A DNA stretch of 64,000 nt, taken from assembly GCF_029024105.1 (NCBI RefSeq), contig NZ_CP118963.1, forward strand, positions 1,550,001-1,614,000, given 5' to 3'. The notes beneath the pieces are model-generated. The model made no database searches, was not told the DNA's origin, and worked only from the letters and a program-made list of their open reading frames with translations. Positions 51,931 to 59,950 of the stretch are shown piece by piece (position 1 is the first letter of the stretch; every line of letters begins with the position of its first letter). A program made the translations under genes and the position numbers. This DNA is from Acinetobacter lwoffii (lineage in GTDB: Bacteria; Pseudomonadota; Gammaproteobacteria; Pseudomonadales; Moraxellaceae).

Positions 51931-52428
51931 TTAAAATACGATCTGGATGTTTTCAGGAAAAGGATGAACATCACAATTTGATCCGCTACCTATACGATCC
52001 ACTACGACAAACTCGCTGGGTGCTTCAAGGGTCAATAATGGATGATGCCAGGTTCCGGCACGATAATTTATCCCTTGAGAACCATCACTGATAAATACCT
52101 GAATCTGACTAATATCGGGCTGTGTATAATCAAGTTCAGGCGCTACAACGATTAAAAATTGCTGGCCGTGCATCGGAATAAAAGCCTGTGATCCTAGAGG
52201 ATGCCTTTCCAGCATTGAGATTTGAAAAGGAATTGCCGTAGCTTGCATATTTCTAAAAATACTCAGTCCGACCTTGGTGTCACTTTCTACTTCAGCCAGG
52301 GCATGATAACGCTCAGTCTGCTGCTCATTGATATGAAAATAATGATTACCCTGACAGGCAATGACTTCTCCAAAAGGCAGAAAACTTTCAGTGCTTAAAG
52401 GCTGTATTTTTATACTTTGCATAGACAT
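51931..52428 (-). CDS. allA: Ureidoglycolate lyase
   Basis: About 165 residues of the AllA cupin-like family. SIKIQPLSTESFLPFGEVIA at the start, and NYRAGTWHHPLLTLE with the metal-binding His pair, are diagnostic. It splits ureidoglycolate into glyoxylate and urea, the final step of the pathway. The start is uncertain: ATG at 52428 (chosen), ATG at 52422, or a GTG at 52440 that directly follows the alc stop. It is co-transcribed with alc from a minus-strand sigma-54 promoter. Confidence 0.9.
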   Translation of the reverse strand: MSMQSIKIQPLSTESFLPFGEVIACQGNHYFHINEQQTERYHALAEVESDTKVGLSIFRNMQATAIPFQISMLERHPLGSQAFIPMHGQQFLIVVAPELDYTQPDISQIQVFISDGSQGINYRAGTWHHPLLTLEAPSEFVVVDRIGSGSNCDVHPFPENIQIVF

Positions 52429-52440
52429 ATCATTGATCAC

Positions 52441-53445
52441 TCAAGCCAATTTTCCCCAGAGACGAATCCGGCTGATGCCACCGTCCGGAATCATGTTGAC
52501 ACGAATATGGGAAATTTTTTCGTGTTGTAAAATTTCATTGATGTAATGATGAATATGATCCATTTGCATAGGTTGGGCTGCTAACAAAAAAGGCCAGAAC
52601 ATGCTTTGTGGAATGAGTTGCTCATCGGTTGCATCCTCAACATAGATGGCTTGAATAGAAACCTCTGCAGGGAAATTTCCCTTAAAATGGGCGGTATCAA
52701 TTTCAATTTTCTCGATTCGGGCACTGGCGCCTAAAGCCAAAATGCACCAGTCAAATCCTGGAGCACGACGCCGTTTGGTTTCCCAGCCATCGCCCATGTT
52801 AATGCCACGTCCCGGATTAATCAGATTGCGTGGATGTCCAAAATGCGCATCGCTATAGGCAACGACACGGCCACCATGTTCTAGTGCCAAAACATCTAGC
52901 ATTTGATCACTATCTTGCAGATTGATTTTTACCTGACCATAGACCTTAAAACGTGCAATCCCACCGTCAGGATAAATATTCAAACGGACATGGGTAAATA
53001 TCTGCTTTGCTGAAATCTGAACAATATGATGCTGGCTGGGGCCCAAGACATTATTTTCTATAATGCTGATCCATTCTGCCTGATCAAGATTTCCATCTGG
53101 CGCATAACATGCTTGCACAGCAGCAGAGGCCGGATAATTACCGCTAAAAAAAGTCGTATCAATATCCAGTGCCTGTATTTGACCTGCAACAGCAAGTTTA
53201 ATGATGGCCCAATCATAGCCCGTGTGGCGCTTGCGACGGGTTTCCCAGCCATCCATCCATTTGCCATGCTCATCAAACTTGTCTTCGATAAAGACCGGTG
53301 CCTCAAATTGCAACATGCGTTTTGCTTCAGCAAAAAACTCATCTGAACATTCAAGAATTTCTGCGCCAATTCGGGCATCTGCAAGGTTAGTTAACTGCTG
53401 TACTGGAGCAGGCAGATCAAAAATTGGAGCTAATAAGGTCGCCAT
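52441..53445 (-). CDS. alc: Allantoicase
   Basis: A 334-residue protein made of two allantoicase repeats (about 20-175 and 190-334); both halves contain GWETRRKR.../GWETKRRRAPGFDWCILALG and a jelly-roll IRxxxxPDGGIxRxRLWG end. It hydrolyses allantoate to ureidoglycolate and urea. It is the first gene of the minus-strand alc-allA operon, divergent from hpxO across 210 bases that hold a sigma-54 site for each direction. No anomalies in length. Confidence 0.95.
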   Translation of the reverse strand: MATLLAPIFDLPAPVQQLTNLADARIGAEILECSDEFFAEAKRMLQFEAPVFIEDKFDEHGKWMDGWETRRKRHTGYDWAIIKLAVAGQIQALDIDTTFFSGNYPASAAVQACYAPDGNLDQAEWISIIENNVLGPSQHHIVQISAKQIFTHVRLNIYPDGGIARFKVYGQVKINLQDSDQMLDVLALEHGGRVVAYSDAHFGHPRNLINPGRGINMGDGWETKRRRAPGFDWCILALGASARIEKIEIDTAHFKGNFPAEVSIQAIYVEDATDEQLIPQSMFWPFLLAAQPMQMDHIHHYINEILQHEKISHIRVNMIPDGGISRIRLWGKLA

Positions 53446-53548
53446 CTTAAATTTCCATCATTGGTATACGTCACATGAATATGCACTTTTATAAATACAA
53501 ATTTAGGTCTTCTGCCTTTATAAAAACAGGACATTGAAGGAATTTAAA

Positions 53549-53564
53549 AGCACAGCGTGTGCCA
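53549..53564 (-). promoter_or_regulatory. Sigma-54 promoter of alc-allA
   Basis: On the minus strand TGGCAC-ACGCT-GTGCT, with GG and GC ten bases apart. The -12 box deviates in one position (GTGC for TTGC). Confidence 0.65.
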
Positions 53565-53599
53565 ACTCTTGCTATTTTTTTAGTGCATTTTTTTCAGGA

Positions 53600-53615
53600 T
53601 GGCACGTTTTTAGCA
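53600..53615 (+). promoter_or_regulatory. Sigma-54 promoter of hpxO
   Basis: TGGCAC-GTTTT-TAGCA, GG at 53601 and GC at 53613 with ten bases between; one -12 deviation (TAGC for TTGC). Leader of about 30 bases to the ATG. Confidence 0.7.
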
Positions 53616-53655
53616 TTTTAGCTGGCAATGAAGATGAAATAGCCAGGAGGAATAG

Positions 53656-54813
53656 ATGGAGATTGCAATTATTGGGGCAGGCATGGGCGGATTAACCACA
53701 GGAATTGCACTAAAAAAGTTCGGACATCGGGTCACCATCTATGAGCAGGCAGAACAGATTTTACCTGTCGGTGCTGCAATTTCCTTGTGGTCAAACGGGG
53801 TGAAGTGTTTGAACTATCTGGGCTTAACTGAACAGGTAGCAAAGTTAGGTGGCCAGATGAATGACTTAGCCTATATCGATGGTTTGAATGGCGAGGTCAT
53901 GACGCAGTTTAGTTTGGCGCCGTTAATTGAAGAAGTCGGTCAACGTCCATATCCGGTATCGCGTGCTGAATTACAAAATATGTTAATGGATGCGTTTGGC
54001 CGGCAGGATATTCAGCTCGGTAAAAAAATGGTGTCTATTGAGGATAAGGGGCAACACGTCGAAATCGGTTTTCAGGATGGCAGCACTGCCTCTGCAGCAT
54101 TATTGATTGGCGCAGATGGTACCCATTCCATGACGCGTCAGTATGTATTGGGCAAACAGGTTGAACGCCGTTATGCCGGTTATGTGAACTGGAACGGACT
54201 GGTTGAGATCTCTGAAGATTTAGCGCCTGCACAGCAGTGGACCACGTTTGTCGGTGAAGGCAAACGTGCTTCACTGATGCCTGTGGCAGAGCATCGCTTT
54301 TATTTCTTCTTTGATGTGCCATTGCCCGCAGGTCTGGAAAATCAGCGTTCGGAATATAAGACCCTGTTAAAACAGTATTTTTCTGGCTGGTGCCCACAGG
54401 TTCAGCGCTTAATTGACAGCATTGATGAGCAGAAAACCAATCGTGTCGAAATCCATGATATTGAGCCTTTTACCCAGTTCTATAAGGGCCGTGTGGTAAT
54501 TTTAGGGGATGCGGCACATAGCACCACACCGGATATCGGACAGGGAGGTTGCCAGGCAATGGAAGATGCGGTCTATCTCGCACGTGCCTTACAAATTAAT
54601 ACGCTAGGTCTGGAAGATGCCCTGAAACGCTATCAGAATAAACGTAATGAACGCGCCAATGAATTGCTGCTACGTGCACGTAAGCGTTGTGATGTCACGC
54701 ATATGAAAGATGAGCAAATTACCCAAGACTGGTATGCAGACCTACGTAAAGAGCAAGGCGCGCATATTATGAAAGGCATTATTAGCAATATTGTCGGTAA
54801 TCCATTGGATTAA
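53656..54813 (+). CDS. hpxO: FAD-dependent urate hydroxylase
   Basis: A 385-residue group A flavin monooxygenase. The FAD motif IAIIGAGMGGLTTGIAL is at the N-terminus, and the second FAD motif VVILGDAAHSTTPDIGQGGCQAMEDA is near residue 280. It oxidises urate to 5-hydroxyisourate, the substrate of UraH, and replaces classical uricase, which is not present. The ribosome site AGGAGGAATAG is strong. It is divergent from alc, with an own sigma-54 promoter, and followed by a terminator. Some salicylate-type hydroxylases look similar, but the locus leaves little doubt. Confidence 0.93.
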   Translation: MEIAIIGAGMGGLTTGIALKKFGHRVTIYEQAEQILPVGAAISLWSNGVKCLNYLGLTEQVAKLGGQMNDLAYIDGLNGEVMTQFSLAPLIEEVGQRPYPVSRAELQNMLMDAFGRQDIQLGKKMVSIEDKGQHVEIGFQDGSTASAALLIGADGTHSMTRQYVLGKQVERRYAGYVNWNGLVEISEDLAPAQQWTTFVGEGKRASLMPVAEHRFYFFFDVPLPAGLENQRSEYKTLLKQYFSGWCPQVQRLIDSIDEQKTNRVEIHDIEPFTQFYKGRVVILGDAAHSTTPDIGQGGCQAMEDAVYLARALQINTLGLEDALKRYQNKRNERANELLLRARKRCDVTHMKDEQITQDWYADLRKEQGAHIMKGIISNIVGNPLD

Positions 54814-54844
54814 AAACAGTTAATTTCAGCATTAATATTGAATA

Positions 54845-54875
54845 AAAGCCGCGATTTTGGCCATCGCGGTTTTTG
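54845..54875. terminator. Terminator between hpxO and the LysR gene
   Basis: A stem CCGCGA/TCGCGG extended by A-T and G-U pairs, 9-base loop, T5 on the plus strand and an A-rich side suited to the convergent gene. Confidence 0.85.
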
Positions 54876-54894
54876 TTATTTAAATATGAAAATA

Positions 54895-55818
54895 CTACAG
54901 TTGCTGCACCTTGCTTTTTAAGGCTTCCATTTGTTCAATCATATGTTTAATCATCAACTGGGAAACGCGTGAAATCTGGCGTCTAGGCGCTACACAGAGA
55001 GCAATGGTCAGCGGATGCAGCCCTTTTTCAGAGATAGGTTTAAAGACCACTTCATCCCGCTCTACATACGGTAAAACATCGAGATAACTAAAAATCCCAA
55101 TCCCGGTATTCGCCTTAATGAGAGTATTCATCAGGCGGATATCATTCGATTCCGTTTTACGTGCAGGTATAAATTGATGATGTTTATACAGTGCTTGTAC
55201 ATAGTCATGAATAATCAGGGGGTCGGCCGGAATAAAATGGTTGTCGTTCAAGGTATCTGAAAAATAAATCTTTTCTGCTTGAGCAAGAGGATGTGATTTA
55301 CCCATCACAAAACCTAAAGGCAGTTCCAGAAAATGGAGGACTTCAAGGTGTTGATGAGATTTTGGATTCAGGATCAGGCCAAAATCCAGATCTGCCTCAA
55401 TCACTTTTTTGGCTACGATTTCACTGTCTGCGACCCGGATATTAAAATTAATCCAGGGATAATGTTCATACATATATTGCATGGACTGCATGACAAAACC
55501 ATCATTTAAGGCAGAAATTAAACCGAATTCGATGGTCCCACGCGTAAACCCCTGAATTTCATCAAAGCGAATCCGGGTTTGCTGGAATTCTTTTTGCCAT
55601 TTTAAAACATCGGCATAGAGTAATTCACCCGCCAGTGTCAGTTTTAAACCATGGGGCAAACGCTCAAATAACACAATTCCCAGTTCTTCTTCAGCCAAAG
55701 CAATTTGCCGATGTACTGCAGACACGGAAATGAATAATTGATCTGCGGCCTTGCGTAAACTTCCCGTTTTCGCCACCGCGATAAAATATTCTGAAAATCG
55801 GGAAAAAGGCGTATTCAT
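54895..55818 (-). CDS. LysR-family regulator of the purine locus
   Basis: About 307 residues. The winged helix is N-terminal (about 5-65, FSEYFIAVAKTGSLRKAADQLFISVSAVHRQIALAEEELG), followed by a type 2 periplasmic-binding-like effector domain. It lies divergent from the second Rieske oxygenase gene; the 279-base gap contains the 14-bp palindrome at 55867-55880 and a direct repeat at 56033-56052. I infer control of that oxygenase and perhaps of neighbouring genes. The start is set at the ATG 55818, which gives the usual distance to the helix-turn-helix; a GTG at 55842 would add eight residues. Effector unknown. Confidence 0.85.
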   Translation of the reverse strand: MNTPFSRFSEYFIAVAKTGSLRKAADQLFISVSAVHRQIALAEEELGIVLFERLPHGLKLTLAGELLYADVLKWQKEFQQTRIRFDEIQGFTRGTIEFGLISALNDGFVMQSMQYMYEHYPWINFNIRVADSEIVAKKVIEADLDFGLILNPKSHQHLEVLHFLELPLGFVMGKSHPLAQAEKIYFSDTLNDNHFIPADPLIIHDYVQALYKHHQFIPARKTESNDIRLMNTLIKANTGIGIFSYLDVLPYVERDEVVFKPISEKGLHPLTIALCVAPRRQISRVSQLMIKHMIEQMEALKSKVQQL

Positions 55819-55866
55819 TAATTTAGTCAAGCGAAGAACCACCGTTTATTCATATCAATATTTGAG

Positions 55867-55880
55867 ATAAACGTGTTTAT
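55867..55880. promoter_or_regulatory. Palindrome upstream of the LysR gene
   Basis: ATAAAC-GT-GTTTAT, with perfectly complementary 6-bp arms, 49 bases upstream of the LysR start. Candidate autoregulatory site. Confidence 0.5.
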
Positions 55881-56032
55881 GCGAGTTTTATGCCAAAGAA
55901 GGCAGCTTTAATCGGCAAATACATTTGTACATGGTTGATGTGTTCTAATTTTAAGAATGAATAGTACGAATCATTCTAATAGACAGAATAACAATAAATT
56001 CAGTAATTTCAATTAGAAGCAAAGCCAAAATT

Positions 56033-56052
56033 GCACAGTTCTGCACTGTTCA
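56033..56052 (+). promoter_or_regulatory. Direct repeat upstream of the second Rieske gene
   Basis: GCACAGTTCT and GCACTGTTCA are adjacent imperfect 10-base repeats (8 of 10 identical), 46 bases before the gene; likely part of an activator site or promoter. Confidence 0.4.
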
Positions 56053-56097
56053 AGGCCTGTAAAAAGAGACCATCCACAGTAAAAATATAGGTTTGAT

Positions 56098-57153
56098 ATG
56101 AACGCAATTCCAGTCATCAATTTATTCAACAAACCCTGCTATAGCCAGTTTGATGATCAGGACTGGGACATTCTGGCTCGTCACTGGTATCCGGTGGCAC
56201 GGATTCAGGACGTTTCTACCCAACCGCAACAAGTAACCCTGCTTGATGTCAAACTGGCATTGTACAAAACAGAAAGTGGCGATATTCATCTGGTCCGTGA
56301 TATTTGTCCACATCGGGGTGTACCCTTAACCAAGGGCTGGGTTTCGGGTGAAAATCTGGTCTGTCCTTACCATGGTCTACACTACAATGGCCAGGGTAAA
56401 TGTATCAAAATTCCTGCACAACCCGAGCTGACCAGTATTTCTGAGCGCTTTTCTCTGACTAAATTTCCAGTAGTGCGAAAATATGGCTTGATCTGGACCA
56501 GTATTTTTGGCCGTGACGAATCCAAAGCCAATTTCCCTGTTTTAGATACTTGGGAGATGTCAGATCATCAGGCAATTTTACCGCCGTTTGTGGATATTGC
56601 CGGTTCAAGTGGCCGTCAACTGGAAGGCTTTATTGATGTTGCACATTTTGCCTGGGTTCATCAGGGGTCTTTCGCAGATCCTGAAAATCAGGTTGTACCC
56701 AAATACACGACAGCACGTACAGATTACGGCCTGCATACCGAATATGTTAGCAGTGTCAGCAACTATCCACATGGTATGCAAGATCTGGCACCGGAAGGTT
56801 TTTTGTGGAAACGTGTATTTGATGTCTATCCACCGTTTTCTGCGGTGCTAACCGTACATTTCCCAGAACAGGGACAATTAAAAATTCTCAATGCCTGTTG
56901 TCCGGTCTCACACAATAAAACCCGTTTATTTGTACCACTGACACGCAACTTCGATACGACAGGAGATTTACAGGCGGTATATGACTTCAATGCACAAATC
57001 TTTGCCGAAGATCAGGACATGGTAGAAAGCCAGAAACCTGAAGAATTACCGCTCGATATTTCCATGGAAGCGCATTTTGAAGCAGATCGCTCTTCAACGA
57101 CCTATCGTCGAATTTTAGCCGAGTGGGGATTAAGTAAACGTTATGTTGTCTAA
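56098..57153 (+). CDS. Rieske non-heme iron oxygenase, HpxD-like (copy 2)
   Basis: A 351-residue terminal oxygenase, paralogue of the copy at 46357. The Rieske ligands are in CPHRGVPLTKGW...CPYHGLHYNGQGKC (about 72-97), and the mononuclear iron site in GFIDVAHFAWVHQGSF. It probably hydroxylates an oxopurine (hypoxanthine or xanthine) on the way to urate. It is transcribed away from the LysR gene and stands alone; an insertion sequence lies 309 bases downstream. A dedicated reductase (HpxE-like) is not seen within the window, so electrons must come from elsewhere. Confidence 0.85.
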   Translation: MNAIPVINLFNKPCYSQFDDQDWDILARHWYPVARIQDVSTQPQQVTLLDVKLALYKTESGDIHLVRDICPHRGVPLTKGWVSGENLVCPYHGLHYNGQGKCIKIPAQPELTSISERFSLTKFPVVRKYGLIWTSIFGRDESKANFPVLDTWEMSDHQAILPPFVDIAGSSGRQLEGFIDVAHFAWVHQGSFADPENQVVPKYTTARTDYGLHTEYVSSVSNYPHGMQDLAPEGFLWKRVFDVYPPFSAVLTVHFPEQGQLKILNACCPVSHNKTRLFVPLTRNFDTTGDLQAVYDFNAQIFAEDQDMVESQKPEELPLDISMEAHFEADRSSTTYRRILAEWGLSKRYVV

Positions 57154-57462
57154 TATATTTTAAAATTTAAAAGTATGGATTAAACTTCAAATATAAACCC
57201 TATGTTTTAATATAGTGGTTTTTATTTATATTATTTTTAAATAATAAAAATATTATTTATATTTCCTTATTCTTTGATTAAAAATGAGTAATATTGTTAA
57301 AATTTAGAAATTAAAATAAATCAATCTAGGCAAGCTTCGATTAGCGAGTTCCCACCTCTTTCAATGATGAGAGAAAATAAAAATACCTGTAGAACATCAT
57401 CCTTTCGGCGTATTACAAGCTAAACCTAACTATAAAAAAACTATTAATATATTTAAATATTA
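57154..57462. other. Intergenic region left of the insertion sequence
   Basis: 309 very AT-rich bases. I see no ORF, no strong hairpin and no recognisable site. Confidence 0.5.
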
Positions 57463-58320
57463 GGGTGTGTTGACACTTTTAGCTTAAAAAAATAGCGAAG
57501 TAGTAAAATCAAATCGCCAAACCCAATGTTACTATTCGCTATGCCTCGTACCATGCTGACAGATCAACACTGGCAAAAATTGAAAGTTATTCTGCGTAAT
57601 TTATCCATTCACCACAACTCAAATTTACGCAATTTTATTGAAGCTATTCTCTATAGAATTAGAACAGGCTGTCCGTGGCGAGATATTCCTTGCTGTTTTG
57701 GTCATTCAAACTCTATTTTCAAACGTTTTAATCGTTGGTCAAACAGCGGTAAGTTACTTAGATTATTCAAATTACTAGCCTCATGCCCCGATATGGAGTG
57801 GATTTTTATTGATGGCCCTCATGTACGTGCTCATCAACATTCTGCCGGCATAGCGAATCAATCTATTTCTAAAAGTGTAGGAGGAAACTCCTCAAAAATA
57901 CATTTGATTGTTGATGCACATGGCAATCCTATTGATTTCATGATTACCGATGGAACCACACATGATGTTAAAGTTGCACCTGATTTAATATCAACATTAG
58001 ATTTAAAAGAGACAAAAGTGGTATGTGCAGATAAAGGCTATGATTCAGAACCACTGCGTGAACAGATCAGGAAAACAGGGACTAAAGCGAATATACCAAA
58101 GAAAACAAATAGCCAATCGAACAATGACCATATGGACTGGTATTTATATAAAATCAGGCATTTAGTTGAAAATATGTTTTGTAGATTAAAGCAATTTAGA
58201 GGAATAGCTACTCGATATGACAAGCTCAAAAGAAATTATCAAAGTTCTGTTGCTTTAGCCTGTATATTTTTATGGCTACCTTTATAGGGTTAATTATGAA
58301 CAGTAAATGTCAACAGACCC
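57463..58320 (+). mobile_element. IS5-family insertion sequence (858 bp)
   Basis: Imperfect terminal inverted repeats: left GGGTGTGTTGACACTTTTAG, right (inverted) GGGTCTGTTGACATTTACTG, mostly matching. Both ends are flanked by TA (57461-57462 and 58321-58322), a likely 2-bp target duplication as in the IS427 subgroup. A single DDE transposase gene fills the element. It looks complete. Confidence 0.85.
57541..58287 (+). CDS. IS5-family DDE transposase
   Basis: 248 residues in one frame from the ATG at 57541 (MPRTMLTDQHWQ), although the frame is open five codons earlier. The catalytic triad is visible: Asp in IFIDGPHVRAH, Asp in VVCADKGYDS and Glu in LVENMFCRLKQFRG with the downstream R/K pattern. 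IFKRFNRWSNSGK is typical of the family. Many IS427-type elements need a programmed frameshift; here one uninterrupted frame suffices. It catalyses movement of the flanking element. Confidence 0.88.
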   Translation: MPRTMLTDQHWQKLKVILRNLSIHHNSNLRNFIEAILYRIRTGCPWRDIPCCFGHSNSIFKRFNRWSNSGKLLRLFKLLASCPDMEWIFIDGPHVRAHQHSAGIANQSISKSVGGNSSKIHLIVDAHGNPIDFMITDGTTHDVKVAPDLISTLDLKETKVVCADKGYDSEPLREQIRKTGTKANIPKKTNSQSNNDHMDWYLYKIRHLVENMFCRLKQFRGIATRYDKLKRNYQSSVALACIFLWLPL

Positions 58321-58729
58321 TAATGATTTATATCTAAAAAAATCCCATTCCCTCAATGAGTCTCAATACCTGATTCTATCATCTACATTTATCTTTGCTC
58401 ATGAAAAATATGAAGCTCCAATTAAAAAAAGGAATGCACAAATTTAAGGCATTTTATTTTATCTCACCACTTATAAGAAAAAATAAAAAAATCCTTCCAT
58501 CAAATTAAATTTTAGGGTCAATTATAAAATTATTATTTATAAATTTAATAACAGTACGCTCTTATTAAATAAAAAACAAAAATATCTTTTTAAAAACCCT
58601 ATTTTTATTATTTTTTATAAAAACTGGAATGCTTATTGCTAATTATATATTGGACAGACTGAGCGCATTTGAGTGAAGTCATTTTAAAGCATGTGTTGTA
58701 TGACACAGAACAACCAAGAGCAGAATAGA
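58321..58729. other. Intergenic region between insertion sequence and ABC importer
   Basis: About 410 very AT-rich bases without a coding frame. It contains a weak sigma-54-like site at 58625-58640 (TGGAAT-GCTTA-TTGCT, spacing correct, -24 box poor). The importer promoter should lie here, and the IS insertion left it about 400 bases intact. Confidence 0.5.
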
Positions 58730-59830
58730 ATGAAAGAAAAAAATAGCTTGAAAACCGGATTGAAAAAATTGGTAGGGGTGTTAATGGCAAGCGGTGTAAT
58801 GAGCATGGCCGCTGTCGCGAATGTTCAGGCCCAAGATAAAGCCGCGTTTGTTTATATTGGTCCAACCAGCGACCATGGCTGGACTTATTCTCATGATCAA
58901 GGCCGGATTAAGGCTGAAAAAACCCTCGCAGGAAAATATAAAACCTCTTATATCGAAAATGTCCCTGAAACAGCAGATGCCGAACGTGTGATCCGCAACC
59001 TGGCACAACAAGGCAATAAAGTCATTTTTGCGACTTCGTTTGGTTATATGAATGCAATGGAGAAAGTATCCAAGCAATTTCCCAATACAGTATTTATGCA
59101 TGCAACCGGTTATAAGCAGGGCAAAAACTTAGGGGTCTACGATGTCCGTACCTATGAAGGTGCTTATATGCTGGGTGTGGTCGCAGGGCAAAAAACCAAA
59201 AATAATGTTTTGGGTGTAGTTGCGTCTTTTCCGATTCCTGAAGTTATCCGTAATATCAATGCCTATACCCTCGGTGCACAAAGTGTAAATCCAAAAATTA
59301 AAACCAAAGTCATTTGGGTGAATTCATGGTTTAACCCGGGCAAAGAACGTGATGCAGCCTTGGCTTTGATTGCTCAAAGCGCAGATGTGCTGATGCAAAA
59401 TACCGATTCTCCAGCAGTGGTACAGGCGGCTGAACAAAAAGGTGTCTTTGCTTTTGGCTGGGATTCTGACATGAGCAAATTTGGCCCTAAAGCGCATCTT
59501 GCTGCATCGGTTTTACATTGGGAAAAAATTTATACTCCGGTAATGACGCAAGTCAGCAAGAAAACCTGGAAACCAAGTGCAATGTGGTATGGCGTAAAAC
59601 AAAAAGCCGTCGATATCGAAAGCTTTGGTCCTTCAGTGTCGGCAGCCTCTAAAGCAAAAGCGCTCAGCGTACGTGATGGCATTTTAAAAGGCACACTGCA
59701 TCCATTTACCGGCCCGATTCATAAACAGGATGGCACATTGGTCTTGGCAAAGGGCAAGCGCCTAGATGATGCGGCACTAAGCAAAATGAATTACTACGTG
59801 AAGGGCGTAGAGGGTTCATTACCGAAATAA
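58730..59830 (+). CDS. BMP-family ABC transporter substrate-binding protein
   Basis: A 366-residue exported binding protein of the basic membrane protein (PnrA/NupN) family. A signal peptide with a basic start and hydrophobic core ends near residue 35 (NVQAQD). The mature part begins KAAFVYIGPTSDHGWTYSHDQG and contains the family ENVPETADAERVIRNLAQQG and PAVVQAAEQKG, typical of periplasmic-type purine nucleoside binders. The start is chosen at 58730; a longer frame from 58691 would add 13 residues in front of the signal peptide. It is followed by ATPase and two permease genes. The ligand is likely a nucleoside or purine, by family and context. Confidence 0.88.
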   Translation: MKEKNSLKTGLKKLVGVLMASGVMSMAAVANVQAQDKAAFVYIGPTSDHGWTYSHDQGRIKAEKTLAGKYKTSYIENVPETADAERVIRNLAQQGNKVIFATSFGYMNAMEKVSKQFPNTVFMHATGYKQGKNLGVYDVRTYEGAYMLGVVAGQKTKNNVLGVVASFPIPEVIRNINAYTLGAQSVNPKIKTKVIWVNSWFNPGKERDAALALIAQSADVLMQNTDSPAVVQAAEQKGVFAFGWDSDMSKFGPKAHLAASVLHWEKIYTPVMTQVSKKTWKPSAMWYGVKQKAVDIESFGPSVSAASKAKALSVRDGILKGTLHPFTGPIHKQDGTLVLAKGKRLDDAALSKMNYYVKGVEGSLPK

Positions 59831-59950
59831 AGCTTTGTCATTTTGCAATTCAAAAAACTTTAAATACTTTGATGTACTTTCCCGCATCCATCTGAATGCC
59901 TGCACGCTTCAGATGGATGCCGCACTGTCACAGCATTGAATAGGGCACTG

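Noticed and set aside
55843..56097. Sigma-54 site for the second Rieske gene
   Set aside because: No GG-N10-GC with suitable boxes was found on the plus strand.
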